DNA of 64,000 nucleotides from Arthrobacter sp. Soil763 (GTDB lineage: Bacteria > Actinomycetota > Actinomycetes > Actinomycetales > Micrococcaceae). Of this stretch, positions 32,649 through 41,920 are shown in pieces. The stretch's first letter is position 1; every line of letters begins with the position of its first letter. The position numbers and the translations under genes were made by a program. Under the pieces are notes generated by a model that had not been told where the DNA came from, made no database searches, and saw nothing but the letters and a program-made list of their open reading frames with translations. Location: assembly GCF_001428365.1 (NCBI RefSeq), contig NZ_LMSH01000002.1, positions 682,132 through 746,131 on the forward strand, in the 5' to 3' direction.

Positions 32649-34190
32649 ATGGTGACCTACATAGTCCGGCGGCTTCTGACTGCCGCCCTCATTCTTCTCG
32701 GCGCATCCTTCCTGGTGTACCTCCTGACAGCGGCGTCAGGCGATCCCCTCGAGGAATACCGCGCCATCAATGCCGCCAACAAGCAGCAACTGATGGACGC
32801 CCGCACCGAACTCCTGCAGCTGGACGTCCCCCCGCCGCTGCGCTACTTCAAGTGGCTCGGCGGTGCGGCCCAGTGCCTCGTCCCCTTCGCCGGCACCTGT
32901 GATCTCGGCAAGAACATCGTCGGCCAGCCCGTCACGGACGCCCTCGGCCACGCCCTGGTCCAGACCCTGACCCTGGTCACCGGCGCCACGGTCCTCGCCA
33001 TCCTGATCGGCATCACCCTGGGCATCATCACAGCCCTGCGCCAGTACAGCGCCCTCGACTACGGCGTGACGTTCATGGCCTTCCTGTTCTTCTCCCTGCC
33101 GATCTTCTGGGTCGCCGTCCTGCTCAAGGAATTCGGCGCCATCGGCTTCAACAACTTCCTGCGGAATCCCGAGATACCGCTGGCAACCGCCATCGGCATC
33201 GGCCTCGTCCTCGGCGCGGTGATCGCGGTGGCGGTCGGCGGGGAGCTCAAGCGCCGCGTCCTCGCCGGCGGCGTCGTGTTCCTGTTCGTGGCAGCCATCC
33301 TCATCTACTTTTCCGCCACCGAATGGTTCAAGACCCCCGGTCTGGGACCGGTGCTGATCGCGATCGCCGGCGTTGGCCTCGCCTTCGCCGTCACCCTGCT
33401 GACCGCCGGGCTGAAGAACCGCAAGGCCCTGCAGTCCTCGCTGATCGCCGTCGGCGTCGGCGTGGTCCTATACTTCGTCGTCCAGCCCCTGCTGGACCAG
33501 GCAACGTTCCTGATGATCGTGCTCCTCGGCGTCGCAACCGTCCTGGTCGGCCTGGGCATCGGCTACCTGGTGGGCGGCTACGACCGCGGGCAGTCCATGC
33601 GCGCCGCGGCCATCACCTCGTTCCTCGTCGGCTTCATGGTGCTGCTGGACCGCTTCATGCAGGCCTGGCCCAGCTACTTCAACAACAGCAGGGTCCGCGG
33701 CCGCCCGATCGCCACGATCGGGGCGAGCACGCCGAATATCGAAGGCGACTTCTGGGTCCTCGGACTGGACACGTTCACCCACCTGATCCTGCCGACCCTG
33801 GCCCTGATCCTGATCTCGCTGGCCAGCTACACCCGGTTCACCCGCGCCTCGATGCTGGAAATCATGAACATGGACTACATCCGGACCGCCCGGGCCAAGG
33901 GCCTGACGGAACGGACCGTCGTCATGCGCCACGCGTTCCGCAACGCGCTGATCCCGATCGCGACGATCGTCGCCTTCGACATCGGCGGCCTGATCGGCGG
34001 CGCAGTCATCACCGAATCGGTCTTCTCCGTCCGGGGCATGGGCTTCCTCTTCCTGGACGGCATCTCCCACGTCGACCCGAACCCCGTCATGGGTGTCTTC
34101 CTGTGTGTCGCCATCACCGCCATGGTGTTCAACCTCATCGCGGACCTCGCCTACTCCGCACTTGATCCGCGCGTAAGGGTAAAAGCATGA
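32649..34190 (+). CDS. Oligopeptide ABC permease OppB-like, with large membrane insertion
   Basis: 513 residues; OppB is normally about 310-330. N-terminal VTYIVRRLLTAALILLGASF and the C-terminal permease domain (TFTHLILPTLALILISLASY; EIMNMDYIRTARAKGLTERT; DIGGLIGGAVITESVFS) are standard. Between them, about residues 177-336, are some six extra hydrophobic segments not found in ordinary OppB. The EAA loop near 410-440 is intact, so the protein should still couple to the ATPase. Ends in an ATGA overlap with the next permease. Confidence 0.85.
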   Translation: MVTYIVRRLLTAALILLGASFLVYLLTAASGDPLEEYRAINAANKQQLMDARTELLQLDVPPPLRYFKWLGGAAQCLVPFAGTCDLGKNIVGQPVTDALGHALVQTLTLVTGATVLAILIGITLGIITALRQYSALDYGVTFMAFLFFSLPIFWVAVLLKEFGAIGFNNFLRNPEIPLATAIGIGLVLGAVIAVAVGGELKRRVLAGGVVFLFVAAILIYFSATEWFKTPGLGPVLIAIAGVGLAFAVTLLTAGLKNRKALQSSLIAVGVGVVLYFVVQPLLDQATFLMIVLLGVATVLVGLGIGYLVGGYDRGQSMRAAAITSFLVGFMVLLDRFMQAWPSYFNNSRVRGRPIATIGASTPNIEGDFWVLGLDTFTHLILPTLALILISLASYTRFTRASMLEIMNMDYIRTARAKGLTERTVVMRHAFRNALIPIATIVAFDIGGLIGGAVITESVFSVRGMGFLFLDGISHVDPNPVMGVFLCVAITAMVFNLIADLAYSALDPRVRVKA

Positions 34191-35290
34191 GCCAGCCAAG
34201 CCAGCAAGACGAAATCATGGCCGAAGAGGCCGCCCTGCCCCAGCCGCCCGCCGCCGGGATCGAGCCCGTCCTCGAGGCCAAAGGCCTGAGCCAGGGCCAG
34301 ATCGTCCGAAAACGCTTCCTCGGGCACTCCGGCGCCATTATTGGCCTGGTCGTGTTTGCGTTCATCTTCATCCTGGCCTTCACCTCGGTCGGCTACCTCG
34401 GCATCCCGGGCTGGTGGAAGTACAACCACGAGCAGGTATCCCCGCTGGTCAACGACGGCGCACCGACCTCGTCGCTGTGGCCGCTGGCCTGGGGCGAGCA
34501 CCCCTTCGGCCAGGACCGGATCGGCCGCGACCTGTTCGCCATGACCATGCGCGGGGCGCAGCAGTCCATCACCGTCATGATCGTCATCGGCCTCATCGCC
34601 GGCCTGATCGGCGTCGTCGTCGGCGCGGTTTCCGGCTACTTCCGCGGCTGGGCCGAGGCCATCCTGATGCGCCTGACCGACGTCATCATCATCATTCCCG
34701 CGCTCCTGCTGGCCGCCGTGATGGCGCAGATGGCCGGCCGGCGCGACTCGGGCAGCTGGTTCTCCGCCTTCGCCAGCACCAACGGCGTGCTGGCCCTGGG
34801 GATCTTCCTGGGCTTGATCAGCTGGGTCAGCCTGGCCCGCCTGATGCGCGGCGAGTTCCTCTCGCTGCGCGAGCGGGAGTTCGTGGACGCCGCACGGATC
34901 TCCGGGGCCAGCAACGCCCGGATCATCTTCAAGCACATCCTGCCCAACGCCGTCGGCGTGCTGATCGTCAACGTCACGCTGACCATGTCCGCGGCCATCC
35001 TCACCGAGACGGCGCTGAGCTTCCTCGGCGTCGGGGTTAAGGCCCCGGACACCTCCCTGGGCCTGCTCATCTCGCAGAACCAGCAGGCCTTCTCCACCCG
35101 GCCCTGGCTGTTCTGGTTCCCCGGCCTGTTCATCGTGCTGATCTGCCTGAGCATCAACTTCATCGGCGACGGCCTGCGTGACGCCTTCGACCCGCGGCAG
35201 AAGAAGTTCAACGCCAAGAAGGCCAAGGACGCCGAACGGAAGCCGGAACCTGCCCCGGTCACCGCGCTCGACGGACCCGGGGACCGCTAA
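34187..35290 (+). CDS. Oligopeptide ABC permease OppC-like (system 1)
   Basis: 367 residues. A cytoplasmic N-tail of about 45 residues precedes the OppC_N helix (GAIIGLVVFAFIFILAF) and the transport domain with HPFGQDRIGRDLFAMTMRGA and the EAA loop FVDAARISGASNARIIFKHILP (about 238-259). The C-terminal FDPRQKK is typical. Translationally coupled to the large permease. The ATPase of the system begins 733 bp later, beyond an antisense gene. Confidence 0.9.
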   Translation: MSQPSQQDEIMAEEAALPQPPAAGIEPVLEAKGLSQGQIVRKRFLGHSGAIIGLVVFAFIFILAFTSVGYLGIPGWWKYNHEQVSPLVNDGAPTSSLWPLAWGEHPFGQDRIGRDLFAMTMRGAQQSITVMIVIGLIAGLIGVVVGAVSGYFRGWAEAILMRLTDVIIIIPALLLAAVMAQMAGRRDSGSWFSAFASTNGVLALGIFLGLISWVSLARLMRGEFLSLREREFVDAARISGASNARIIFKHILPNAVGVLIVNVTLTMSAAILTETALSFLGVGVKAPDTSLGLLISQNQQAFSTRPWLFWFPGLFIVLICLSINFIGDGLRDAFDPRQKKFNAKKAKDAERKPEPAPVTALDGPGDR

Positions 35291-35320
35291 ATGCGGTGCT
35301 GCCCTGACTTCGGCCGCCGG

Positions 35321-35944
35321 CTACGCGGCGGCCACCGCCCAGTAGCTGGCGGCCAGCAGCAGCAGGTCGCCGGCGACGACTGCCCAGCGCGGACGCACCA
35401 GGCCGGCGGCGCCGTCGCCGGTGTCCAACGCACCGCTTTCGACCAGGTCCCGCCAGCGCGTGCGCACCAGTTGGGCGGCCTGGCCGGAATCGGTGGTCTT
35501 GAGGTCACCCGGGCGGACCGACCTGCCCGGGCCGTAGCTGGTGTCCGGCAGGCCGTGCAGGTCCTCGGGACGGGCGTTGCGCCCGCCCCAGATACCGGGG
35601 GCCGGTGCGGCCCAGGCCGCGTAGCTGCGTTCTGCCGTCACCAGCGTCAGGGCGTACCGGGTGTCGACGTGCACCAGGGCGGCCCACGGCACCAGGACGG
35701 AGCGGAACGGGTTCTCCAGGGTGACGCCGCCGTCGTGCACGACGACGGCGGGCATCCAGAAGAACTGCCAGCCCAGCAGTGCGAGCAGCAGCAGCGGCGC
35801 CGTGGTCGGCAGTGCCGCGACGCCGGCCGAGGCGACCGTCACCACCAGGCCGACGGCGGCCACGGCCCAGGCCAGCCAGGCGAACCATTTGTTCGTGCGG
35901 GCCTTGAAGACTTCGACGTTTCCGGCAGAGGGCACAGTGCTCAT
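35321..35944 (-). CDS. PH-domain membrane protein, antisense within the Opp locus
   Basis: 207 residues. Two adjacent helices (about 22-40 and 44-62) are followed by a bacterial PH-like domain (VVHDGGVTLENPFRSVLVPW then AALVHVDTRYALTLV, about 70-105) of the bPH_6 type and a last helix (about 185-205). I use ATG at 35944 (MSTVPSAG); a start at 35953 is also open. It lies on the opposite strand between oppC and the fused ATPase, splitting the operon. Function unknown. Confidence 0.75.
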   Translation of the reverse strand: MSTVPSAGNVEVFKARTNKWFAWLAWAVAAVGLVVTVASAGVAALPTTAPLLLLALLGWQFFWMPAVVVHDGGVTLENPFRSVLVPWAALVHVDTRYALTLVTAERSYAAWAAPAPGIWGGRNARPEDLHGLPDTSYGPGRSVRPGDLKTTDSGQAAQLVRTRWRDLVESGALDTGDGAAGLVRPRWAVVAGDLLLLAASYWAVAAA

Positions 35945-36023
35945 GCCCCCCATAATTCAGTATTCCGAGTTCCAGCACTAATCACCGGTGCGGCGGCGGC
36001 TCGGGCGGAAGGAAAAATCCATC

Positions 36024-37865
36024 ATGACTGACTTCATCACCCTGGACCCGGCCCCGGCCCCCGCGCCCGGCAAGGGTGCCACCGTCCTGGAGGTCCGTGA
36101 CCTGAGCGTCGATTTCGGCGTGGACAAGAAGTGGGTTCCGGCGGCCATCGGCCTGAACTACGAGGTGCGCGCCGGCGAGGTGCTGGCGATCGTGGGGGAG
36201 TCCGGCTCCGGCAAGAGCGCCAGCTCGATGGCCCTCCTGGGCCTGCTGCCCAGCAACAGCCGGGTCAGCGGCAGCGTCAAGCTCGCCGGCCAGGAGCTGC
36301 TCGGCGGCAACGAGGCGAACATCCGTTCGGTCCGCGGCAAGGACGTCGCGGTCATCTTCCAGGAGCCGATGACGGCGCTGAACCCGGTCTACACCGTCGG
36401 CGCACAGATCGTGGAAACCATCCGGCTGCACAACGAGGTCTCGCCGGACCAGGCCCGCGAACGCGCGCTCCGGATGCTCGAACTCGTGGAGCTGCCGGAT
36501 CCGGAGAAGGCCTACAAGTCCTACCCGCACCAGCTCTCCGGCGGCCAGCGCCAGCGGGCCATGATCGCCCAGTCGCTCTCCTGCGACCCCAAGCTGCTGA
36601 TCGCGGACGAACCCACGACGGCGCTTGACGTCACCGTCCAGGCCGAAATCCTCGACCTCATGCGCAACCTGCGCAACAAGCTCGACAGCGCGATCGTGCT
36701 CATCACCCACGACATGGGCGTCGTGGCCGACCTTGCCGACCGGATCGCCGTCATGCGCCGTGGACTCATTGTCGAAACCGGAACCGCCGCGGAAATTTTC
36801 CACAACCCGCAGCACGAATACACCAGGGCGCTCCTGGCCGCCGTCCCGCACCTGGGTCAGGGCGGCGCGGCCAACGATGACGACGTTGATGTCACCGCCG
36901 CCCTCGCAGCCGCCACCCACGCCGACCTGGACGCGGTACCGCGGTCCGAGCTGCTGCGGCGGGAACGCGAAAACGCCGCTGCGCTGGCCGCGGCCGCCAG
37001 CGCGGCAAGCACCGCGGCGAAGGAGCAAGGCGAGCCGGTGCTGGAACTGACCGACGTCGCGATCGAATACCCCAAGCAGGGCCGGGTTCCTGCCTTCCGC
37101 GCCGTGGAAGGAGCCAACCTCGCGATCTACCCGGGGCAGGTCGTGGGCCTCGTGGGGGAGTCGGGGTCCGGCAAGACCACCATCGGGCGTGCCGCCGTCG
37201 GACTGCTGCCGGTGGCCGCCGGCACCATGAAGGTGGTGGGGCAGGACATCTCCGCCGCCAAGAAGAACGGCCGGCAGCTGCACGAAATGCGCCGGCACGT
37301 CGGCATGGTCTTCCAGGATCCCTCGTCCTCGCTGAACCCCCGGCTGCCGATCGGCGAGAGCATCGGTGAACCGATGTTCCTCGCCGGAGTGGCCAAGGGC
37401 GCCGAACTGCAGTCGCGGATCGAGGCGCTGCTGGACCAGGTCGAACTGCCGCGCGACTACCGCAACCGGTACCCGCACGAGCTTTCCGGCGGGCAGAAGC
37501 AGCGCGTCGGCATCGCCCGGGCGCTGTCGCTGAAACCGAAGCTGATGGTGGCGGACGAACCGACGTCGGCCCTGGACGTCTCGGTCCAGGCCAAGGTGCT
37601 CGAACTCTTCCAGAACCTGCAGAAGGAGCTTGGTTTTGCCTGCCTGTTCGTCACCCACGACCTCGCCGTCGTCGACGTGCTCGCCGACCGCATCTGCGTG
37701 ATGCAGCGCGGCCGGATCGTGGAGCAGGGCACCCGCGACCAGATCCTGCGCAACCCGCAGGAGCCCTACACCCAGCGGCTCCTGGCCGCCGTTCCGCTGC
37801 CCGATCCGGAGAAGCAGCGGGAGCGCCGGGAGCTGCGCGCCCAGCTCCTCTCGGGCGCCAGCTGA
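36024..37865 (+). CDS. Fused OppD-OppF dual ABC ATPase (system 1)
   Basis: 613 residues with two complete nucleotide-binding domains. NBD1: Walker A GESGSGKSAS (about 60), signature LSGGQRQRAM (about 172), Walker B LLIADEPTTALD. NBD2: Walker A GESGSGKTTI (about 388), signature LSGGQKQRVG (about 490), Walker [13 protein letters not shown]. Each has the oligopeptide/dipeptide C-terminal region (HEYTRALLAAVP; EPYTQRLLAAVP). It powers peptide import. ATG at 36024 follows GGAAGGAAAAA. Confidence 0.9.
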   Translation: MTDFITLDPAPAPAPGKGATVLEVRDLSVDFGVDKKWVPAAIGLNYEVRAGEVLAIVGESGSGKSASSMALLGLLPSNSRVSGSVKLAGQELLGGNEANIRSVRGKDVAVIFQEPMTALNPVYTVGAQIVETIRLHNEVSPDQARERALRMLELVELPDPEKAYKSYPHQLSGGQRQRAMIAQSLSCDPKLLIADEPTTALDVTVQAEILDLMRNLRNKLDSAIVLITHDMGVVADLADRIAVMRRGLIVETGTAAEIFHNPQHEYTRALLAAVPHLGQGGAANDDDVDVTAALAAATHADLDAVPRSELLRRERENAAALAAAASAASTAAKEQGEPVLELTDVAIEYPKQGRVPAFRAVEGANLAIYPGQVVGLVGESGSGKTTIGRAAVGLLPVAAGTMKVVGQDISAAKKNGRQLHEMRRHVGMVFQDPSSSLNPRLPIGESIGEPMFLAGVAKGAELQSRIEALLDQVELPRDYRNRYPHELSGGQKQRVGIARALSLKPKLMVADEPTSALDVSVQAKVLELFQNLQKELGFACLFVTHDLAVVDVLADRICVMQRGRIVEQGTRDQILRNPQEPYTQRLLAAVPLPDPEKQRERRELRAQLLSGAS

Positions 37866-38145
37866 CGCGGCCAGAGCCCCGATTTTCGGTTAATGGACTG
37901 TAACCCGGAGGTGTGATCGAGCGAATAATACCAGCGAGTAACGTATGACTTGAAATGCGTTTCGATTGACGCTAGCCGTCACGGAGTTGTCGAGTCACGG
38001 TTTGGCAACGGAGTTCCATTATTCGGACTCCTTGCGGTTAGGCTACTTCCATATGTAGGCCACGTCACAGGGCATCCCTGTGCCCGGGCCTGCCGGGAAG
38101 CATAAGTCTTTCCCGCACGAACTCCCACAACTCATAGGAGGCGGA

Positions 38146-39783
38146 ATGCGTTTTTCGCGCACTTCCAAAGCATTGGGCGTCATGGCAATCGCCGCTCTCG
38201 CCCTTACCGGCTGCGGTGGCGGCGGTTCGACCGCCGGCGGCAGCACCGGCGGCGGCGCCAGCAAGGTCATCATCGCTGACGGTTCCGAGCCCCAGCGCCC
38301 GCTCATGCCGGCCGACACCAACGAAGTTGGCGGCGGCAAGGTCATCGACCTGATCTTCGCCGGCCTGGTCAGCTACGACCCCAGCGGCAAGCCCGTGAAC
38401 GAACTGGCCGAGTCCATCGAGGGCAAGGACGGCAAGAACTTCACCATCAAGCTCAAGAAGGACCAGAAGTTCACCAACGGCGAGGCGATCACCGCCAAGA
38501 CCTTCGTGGATTCCTGGAACTTCGGTGCGGCTGCGAAGAACGCCCAGCTCAGCGGCAGCTTCTTCGAAAGCATCAAGGGTTACGACGAGGCCAGCGCCGA
38601 AGGATCCAAGGTCGAGACCATGTCCGGCCTCAAGGTCGTTGACGACCTGACCTTCACCGTTGAACTGAAGCAGCCCGAATCCGACTGGCCGCTGCGCCTC
38701 GGCTACAGCGCCTTCGTGCCGGTTCCCTCCGGTGCCCTGAAGGATCCGAAGGGCTTCGGCGAGAAGCCGGTCGGCAACGGCCCGTACAAGCTGGCCGACG
38801 GCGGCTGGCAGCACAACGTGCAGATCCAGCTCGTCCCGAACCCGGAGTACAACGGCCCGCGCAAGGCCAAGAACGCCGGCGTGACGTTCAAGATCTTCCA
38901 GAACGACGACGCCGCGTACCAGGACCTGCTGTCCAACAACCTGGACATCCTGCAGACCATCCCCACGAGCGCGCTGAAGAACTTCAAGTCCGACCTCGGT
39001 GACCGCACCATCAACAAGCCGTACGCCGGCAACCAGACCATCGCGATTCCGGAATACCTGCCGGAGTGGAGCGGCGAAGCCGGCAAGCTGCGCCGCCAGG
39101 CCCTCTCCATGGCCATCAACCGCGATGAGATCACCAAGGTCATCTTCAGCGGCGCCCGCCAGCCCGCGAAGGACTTCACCGCTCCCGTACTGGACGGCTA
39201 CAGCGACTCGATCCCGGGTTCCGAGAACCTGAAGTTCGACGCCGAGAAGGCCAAGGCCACCTGGGCCAAGGCCGACGCCATTCAGAAGTGGGATGCGAAC
39301 AAGACCTTCACCATCGCCTACAACGCCGACAAGGGCGGCCACAAGGCCTGGGTTGAAGCCGTCGTGAACCAGCTGAAGAACACCCTCGGCATCAAGGTCG
39401 AAGGCAAGCCGTACGCCACCTTCAAGGAAGCCCGCAACGACGCCACCGCAGGCACCCTCACCGGCTCGATCCGCGCCGGCTGGCAGGCCGACTACCCGTC
39501 GCTGTACAACTTCCTTGGCCCGATTTACAAGACCGGTGCCGGCTCCAACGACGCACGCTACGCCAACCCGGCATTCGACAAGGCCATCTCCGACGGCCTC
39601 GCCGCCTCCTCGGTCAGCGAAGGCAACAAGGCCATGAACAAGGCCCAGGAAATCCTCCTGACCGACCTTCCGGCCATCCCGCTGTGGTACCAGGTTGCCC
39701 AGGGCGGCTGGAGCGACAAGGTCACCAACGTTGACTACGGCTGGAACGGTGTTCCGCTGTACTACAACATCTCCGGTAAGTAA
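38146..39783 (+). CDS. Oligopeptide-type ABC transporter binding lipoprotein (system 2)
   Basis: 545 residues. Lipobox LTGC (Cys about 23) then Gly/Ser linker. The SBP_bac_5 core has LAESIEGKDGKNFTIKLKKD, FTNGEAITAKTFVDSWNFG and later TGSIRAGWQADYPSLYNFLG, where the WxADYPS segment is typical of DppA/OppA. ATG at 38146 follows TAGGAGG. The 280-bp upstream region has no gene; TAGGCT at 38039-38044 is a possible -10. It shares overall layout with system 1 but only modest sequence similarity. Confidence 0.9.
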   Translation: MRFSRTSKALGVMAIAALALTGCGGGGSTAGGSTGGGASKVIIADGSEPQRPLMPADTNEVGGGKVIDLIFAGLVSYDPSGKPVNELAESIEGKDGKNFTIKLKKDQKFTNGEAITAKTFVDSWNFGAAAKNAQLSGSFFESIKGYDEASAEGSKVETMSGLKVVDDLTFTVELKQPESDWPLRLGYSAFVPVPSGALKDPKGFGEKPVGNGPYKLADGGWQHNVQIQLVPNPEYNGPRKAKNAGVTFKIFQNDDAAYQDLLSNNLDILQTIPTSALKNFKSDLGDRTINKPYAGNQTIAIPEYLPEWSGEAGKLRRQALSMAINRDEITKVIFSGARQPAKDFTAPVLDGYSDSIPGSENLKFDAEKAKATWAKADAIQKWDANKTFTIAYNADKGGHKAWVEAVVNQLKNTLGIKVEGKPYATFKEARNDATAGTLTGSIRAGWQADYPSLYNFLGPIYKTGAGSNDARYANPAFDKAISDGLAASSVSEGNKAMNKAQEILLTDLPAIPLWYQVAQGGWSDKVTNVDYGWNGVPLYYNISGK

Positions 39784-39789
39784 TAACTG

Positions 39790-39831
39790 AACAACGGCGG
39801 GGGCTGCCTGGTTGGGGCCCCCGCCGTTGTT
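39790..39831 (+). terminator. Hairpin between binding-protein and permease genes (system 2)
   Basis: A 15-bp stem (AACAACGGCGGGGGC with GCCCCCGCCGTTGTT) around a 12-nt loop, followed by TTG. It lies 6 nt after the lipoprotein stop and 166 nt before the next start. Same position as the hairpin of system 1. Confidence 0.65.
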
Positions 39832-39997
39832 TTGCTTCCACCCATTTCTAGGCACCCGCTCCGGCCGGTGTACTCCGCAGCCGGACCGCCGTGACCGCAC
39901 CGGCGGGGGGCTGCAAACCATAGTGAAAAGGTTCTTTGATGAACAACTCCGCCGCATCCTTGGACAGGATGCCTGCTGACGGGGGTGTCCTTCGCTG

Positions 39998-40927
39998 ATG
40001 GCGACCTACATCCTCAAGCGTTTCCTGCAGCTGATCCCGGTCTTCCTCGGTGCCACGCTGCTGGTCTATTTCCTGGTCTTCAGCCTGCCCGGCGACCCCA
40101 TCGTGGCCCTCTTCGGCGACAAGCCGGTCAACGAGGCCGTCGCCGCGCGGCTGCGCGAGCAGTACCACCTGGACCAGCCGTTCTGGATCCAATACCTGCT
40201 CTACCTCAAGGGCATCTTCACCTTCGACCTCGGCCAGGACTTCTCCGGACGTCCGATCGCCGCCGTGCTGGGCGAAGTTTTCCCGGTCACCGCACGCCTG
40301 GCCGTCATGGCCCTGATCTTCGAGGCCGTCTTCGGCATCATCTTCGGCCTGATCGCCGGCCTGCGTAAGGGCAAGTTCTTCGACGGAACCGTCCTCGTCG
40401 CCTCGCTGATCGTGATCGGCATCCCGATCTTCGTCCTCGGCTTCCTGCTGCAGTTCACCATCGGCGTCCAGCTTGGCTGGGCGAAACCGACGGTCAGTTC
40501 CGCCGCCACGGTGCAGGACCTGATCCTGCCGGCGATCGTGCTGGGCCTGGGCTCCTTCGCCTACGTGTTGCGCCTGACCCGGACGTCCGTGATCGAGAAC
40601 ATGAACGCGGACTACGTCCGCACCGCCACCGCCAAGGGCCTGTCCCGGTTCCGCGTCGTACGCGTACACATCCTGCGCAACTCGCTGATCCCGGTCATCA
40701 CCTTCCTCGGCGCCGACCTCGGCGCGCTGATGGGCGGCGCGATCGTCACCGAGGGCATCTTCAACGTGCCCGGCGTCGGCAACCGGCTGTACCGGGCCGT
40801 CACGCAGGGCGAGGGCCCCACGGTCGTCTCGATCGTCACCGTCCTGGTGCTGATCTACGTCGTGTCCAACCTGCTCGTAGACCTGCTGTACGCCTGGCTT
40901 GACCCAAGGATCCGCTATGACGCCTGA
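39998..40927 (+). CDS. Oligopeptide ABC permease OppB/DppB-like (system 2)
   Basis: 309 residues, normal length. ATYILKRFLQLIPVFLGATL, then LREQYHLDQPFWIQYLLYLKG, and the EAA region NMNADYVRTATAKGLSRFRVVR (about 197-218) are standard DppB/OppB features, with six helices. Unlike the permease of system 1 it has no inserted membrane block. Its end overlaps the start of the next permease by 11 bp. Confidence 0.9.
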   Translation: MATYILKRFLQLIPVFLGATLLVYFLVFSLPGDPIVALFGDKPVNEAVAARLREQYHLDQPFWIQYLLYLKGIFTFDLGQDFSGRPIAAVLGEVFPVTARLAVMALIFEAVFGIIFGLIAGLRKGKFFDGTVLVASLIVIGIPIFVLGFLLQFTIGVQLGWAKPTVSSAATVQDLILPAIVLGLGSFAYVLRLTRTSVIENMNADYVRTATAKGLSRFRVVRVHILRNSLIPVITFLGADLGALMGGAIVTEGIFNVPGVGNRLYRAVTQGEGPTVVSIVTVLVLIYVVSNLLVDLLYAWLDPRIRYDA

Positions 40928-41909
40928 GAACATCGCCCCCGACCAGCGCTCCGCCGCGCCGGCCCGGCGGCACATCGAACACTTCGTCGCCGACTTTGCC
41001 GAGACGCCGCTGCAGGCAACCGACAAGGTCAAAGAGGACCAGGCCCCGCTCAGCCTCTGGGGGGAGGCCTGGAAGAACCTGCGGCGACAGCCGCTGTTCC
41101 TGATCTCGGCGTTCCTGATCCTCGTCGTCGTCGCCGTCTCGCTCTTTCCCTCGCTGTTCTCCGGCATCGACCCGGCCTCCGAGGCGTGCCAGCTGGCGAA
41201 CTCCGACGCCGGTCCGGCGGCCGGCCACCCGCTCGGCTTCACCCAGCAGGGCTGCGACGTCTACGCCCGGGTCATCTTCGGTACCCGTTCCTCCGTCACT
41301 GTCGGCCTGTTCACCACCCTCGGTGTGCTGCTGATCGGCGGCATCATGGGTGCCCTGGCCGGCTACTACGGCGGCTGGGTCGACGCGGTCCTGGCCCGGG
41401 TCAATGACATCTTCTTCGCGTTGCCGCTGATCCTCGGCGCCATCGTGATGATGCAGCTGCCCGTGTTCCGCACCAACCGCACGGCCTGGACGCTCGTACT
41501 GATCCTGGTCACCTTCGGCTGGCCTCAGATCGCCCGCATCACCCGCGGCGCCGTCATCGAGGTCCGCAACGCGGACTTCGTCACGGCCGCCCGCTCGCTC
41601 GGCGTCTCCAAGTTCGGTGCGCTGCTGCGCCACGTGCTGCCGAACTCGCTGGCGCCGATCATCGTCGTGGCGACCATTTCGCTGGGCACCTTCATCGTGG
41701 CCGAGTCCACGCTGTCGTTCCTCGGCATCGGGCTGCCGCCGAGCGTCATGTCCTGGGGCAATGACATCCAGGCGGCGCAGGCGTCGCTGCGGTCCAACCC
41801 GATGCCGCTGCTCTGGCCGGCCATCGCGCTCTCCATCACCGTCCTGAGCTTCATCATGCTGGGCGACGCCCTGCGCGATGCGCTCGATCCCAAAGCGCGC
41901 AAGCGATGA
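40917..41909 (+). CDS. Oligopeptide ABC permease OppC/DppC-like (system 2)
   Basis: 330 residues. The N-terminal tail of about 45 residues (IEHFVADFAETPLQATDKVK) precedes OppC_N (LWGEAWKNLRRQPLFLISAF). The transport domain has AGYYGGWVDAVLARVNDIFF and the EAA loop FVTAARSLGVSKFGALLRHVLP (about 222-243). The ATG at 40917 gives an 11-bp overlap with the upstream permease; an alternative at 40899 is less likely. The stop overlaps or abuts the ATPase start. Confidence 0.9.
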   Translation: MTPENIAPDQRSAAPARRHIEHFVADFAETPLQATDKVKEDQAPLSLWGEAWKNLRRQPLFLISAFLILVVVAVSLFPSLFSGIDPASEACQLANSDAGPAAGHPLGFTQQGCDVYARVIFGTRSSVTVGLFTTLGVLLIGGIMGALAGYYGGWVDAVLARVNDIFFALPLILGAIVMMQLPVFRTNRTAWTLVLILVTFGWPQIARITRGAVIEVRNADFVTAARSLGVSKFGALLRHVLPNSLAPIIVVATISLGTFIVAESTLSFLGIGLPPSVMSWGNDIQAAQASLRSNPMPLLWPAIALSITVLSFIMLGDALRDALDPKARKR

Positions 41910-41920
41910 AAGGGGACGCC

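Noticed and set aside
38065..39957. 630-codon minus-strand ORF opposite the second oligopeptide-binding gene
   Set aside because: Antisense of a clear lipoprotein gene; Val/Gly/Leu/Asp-rich with no motif.
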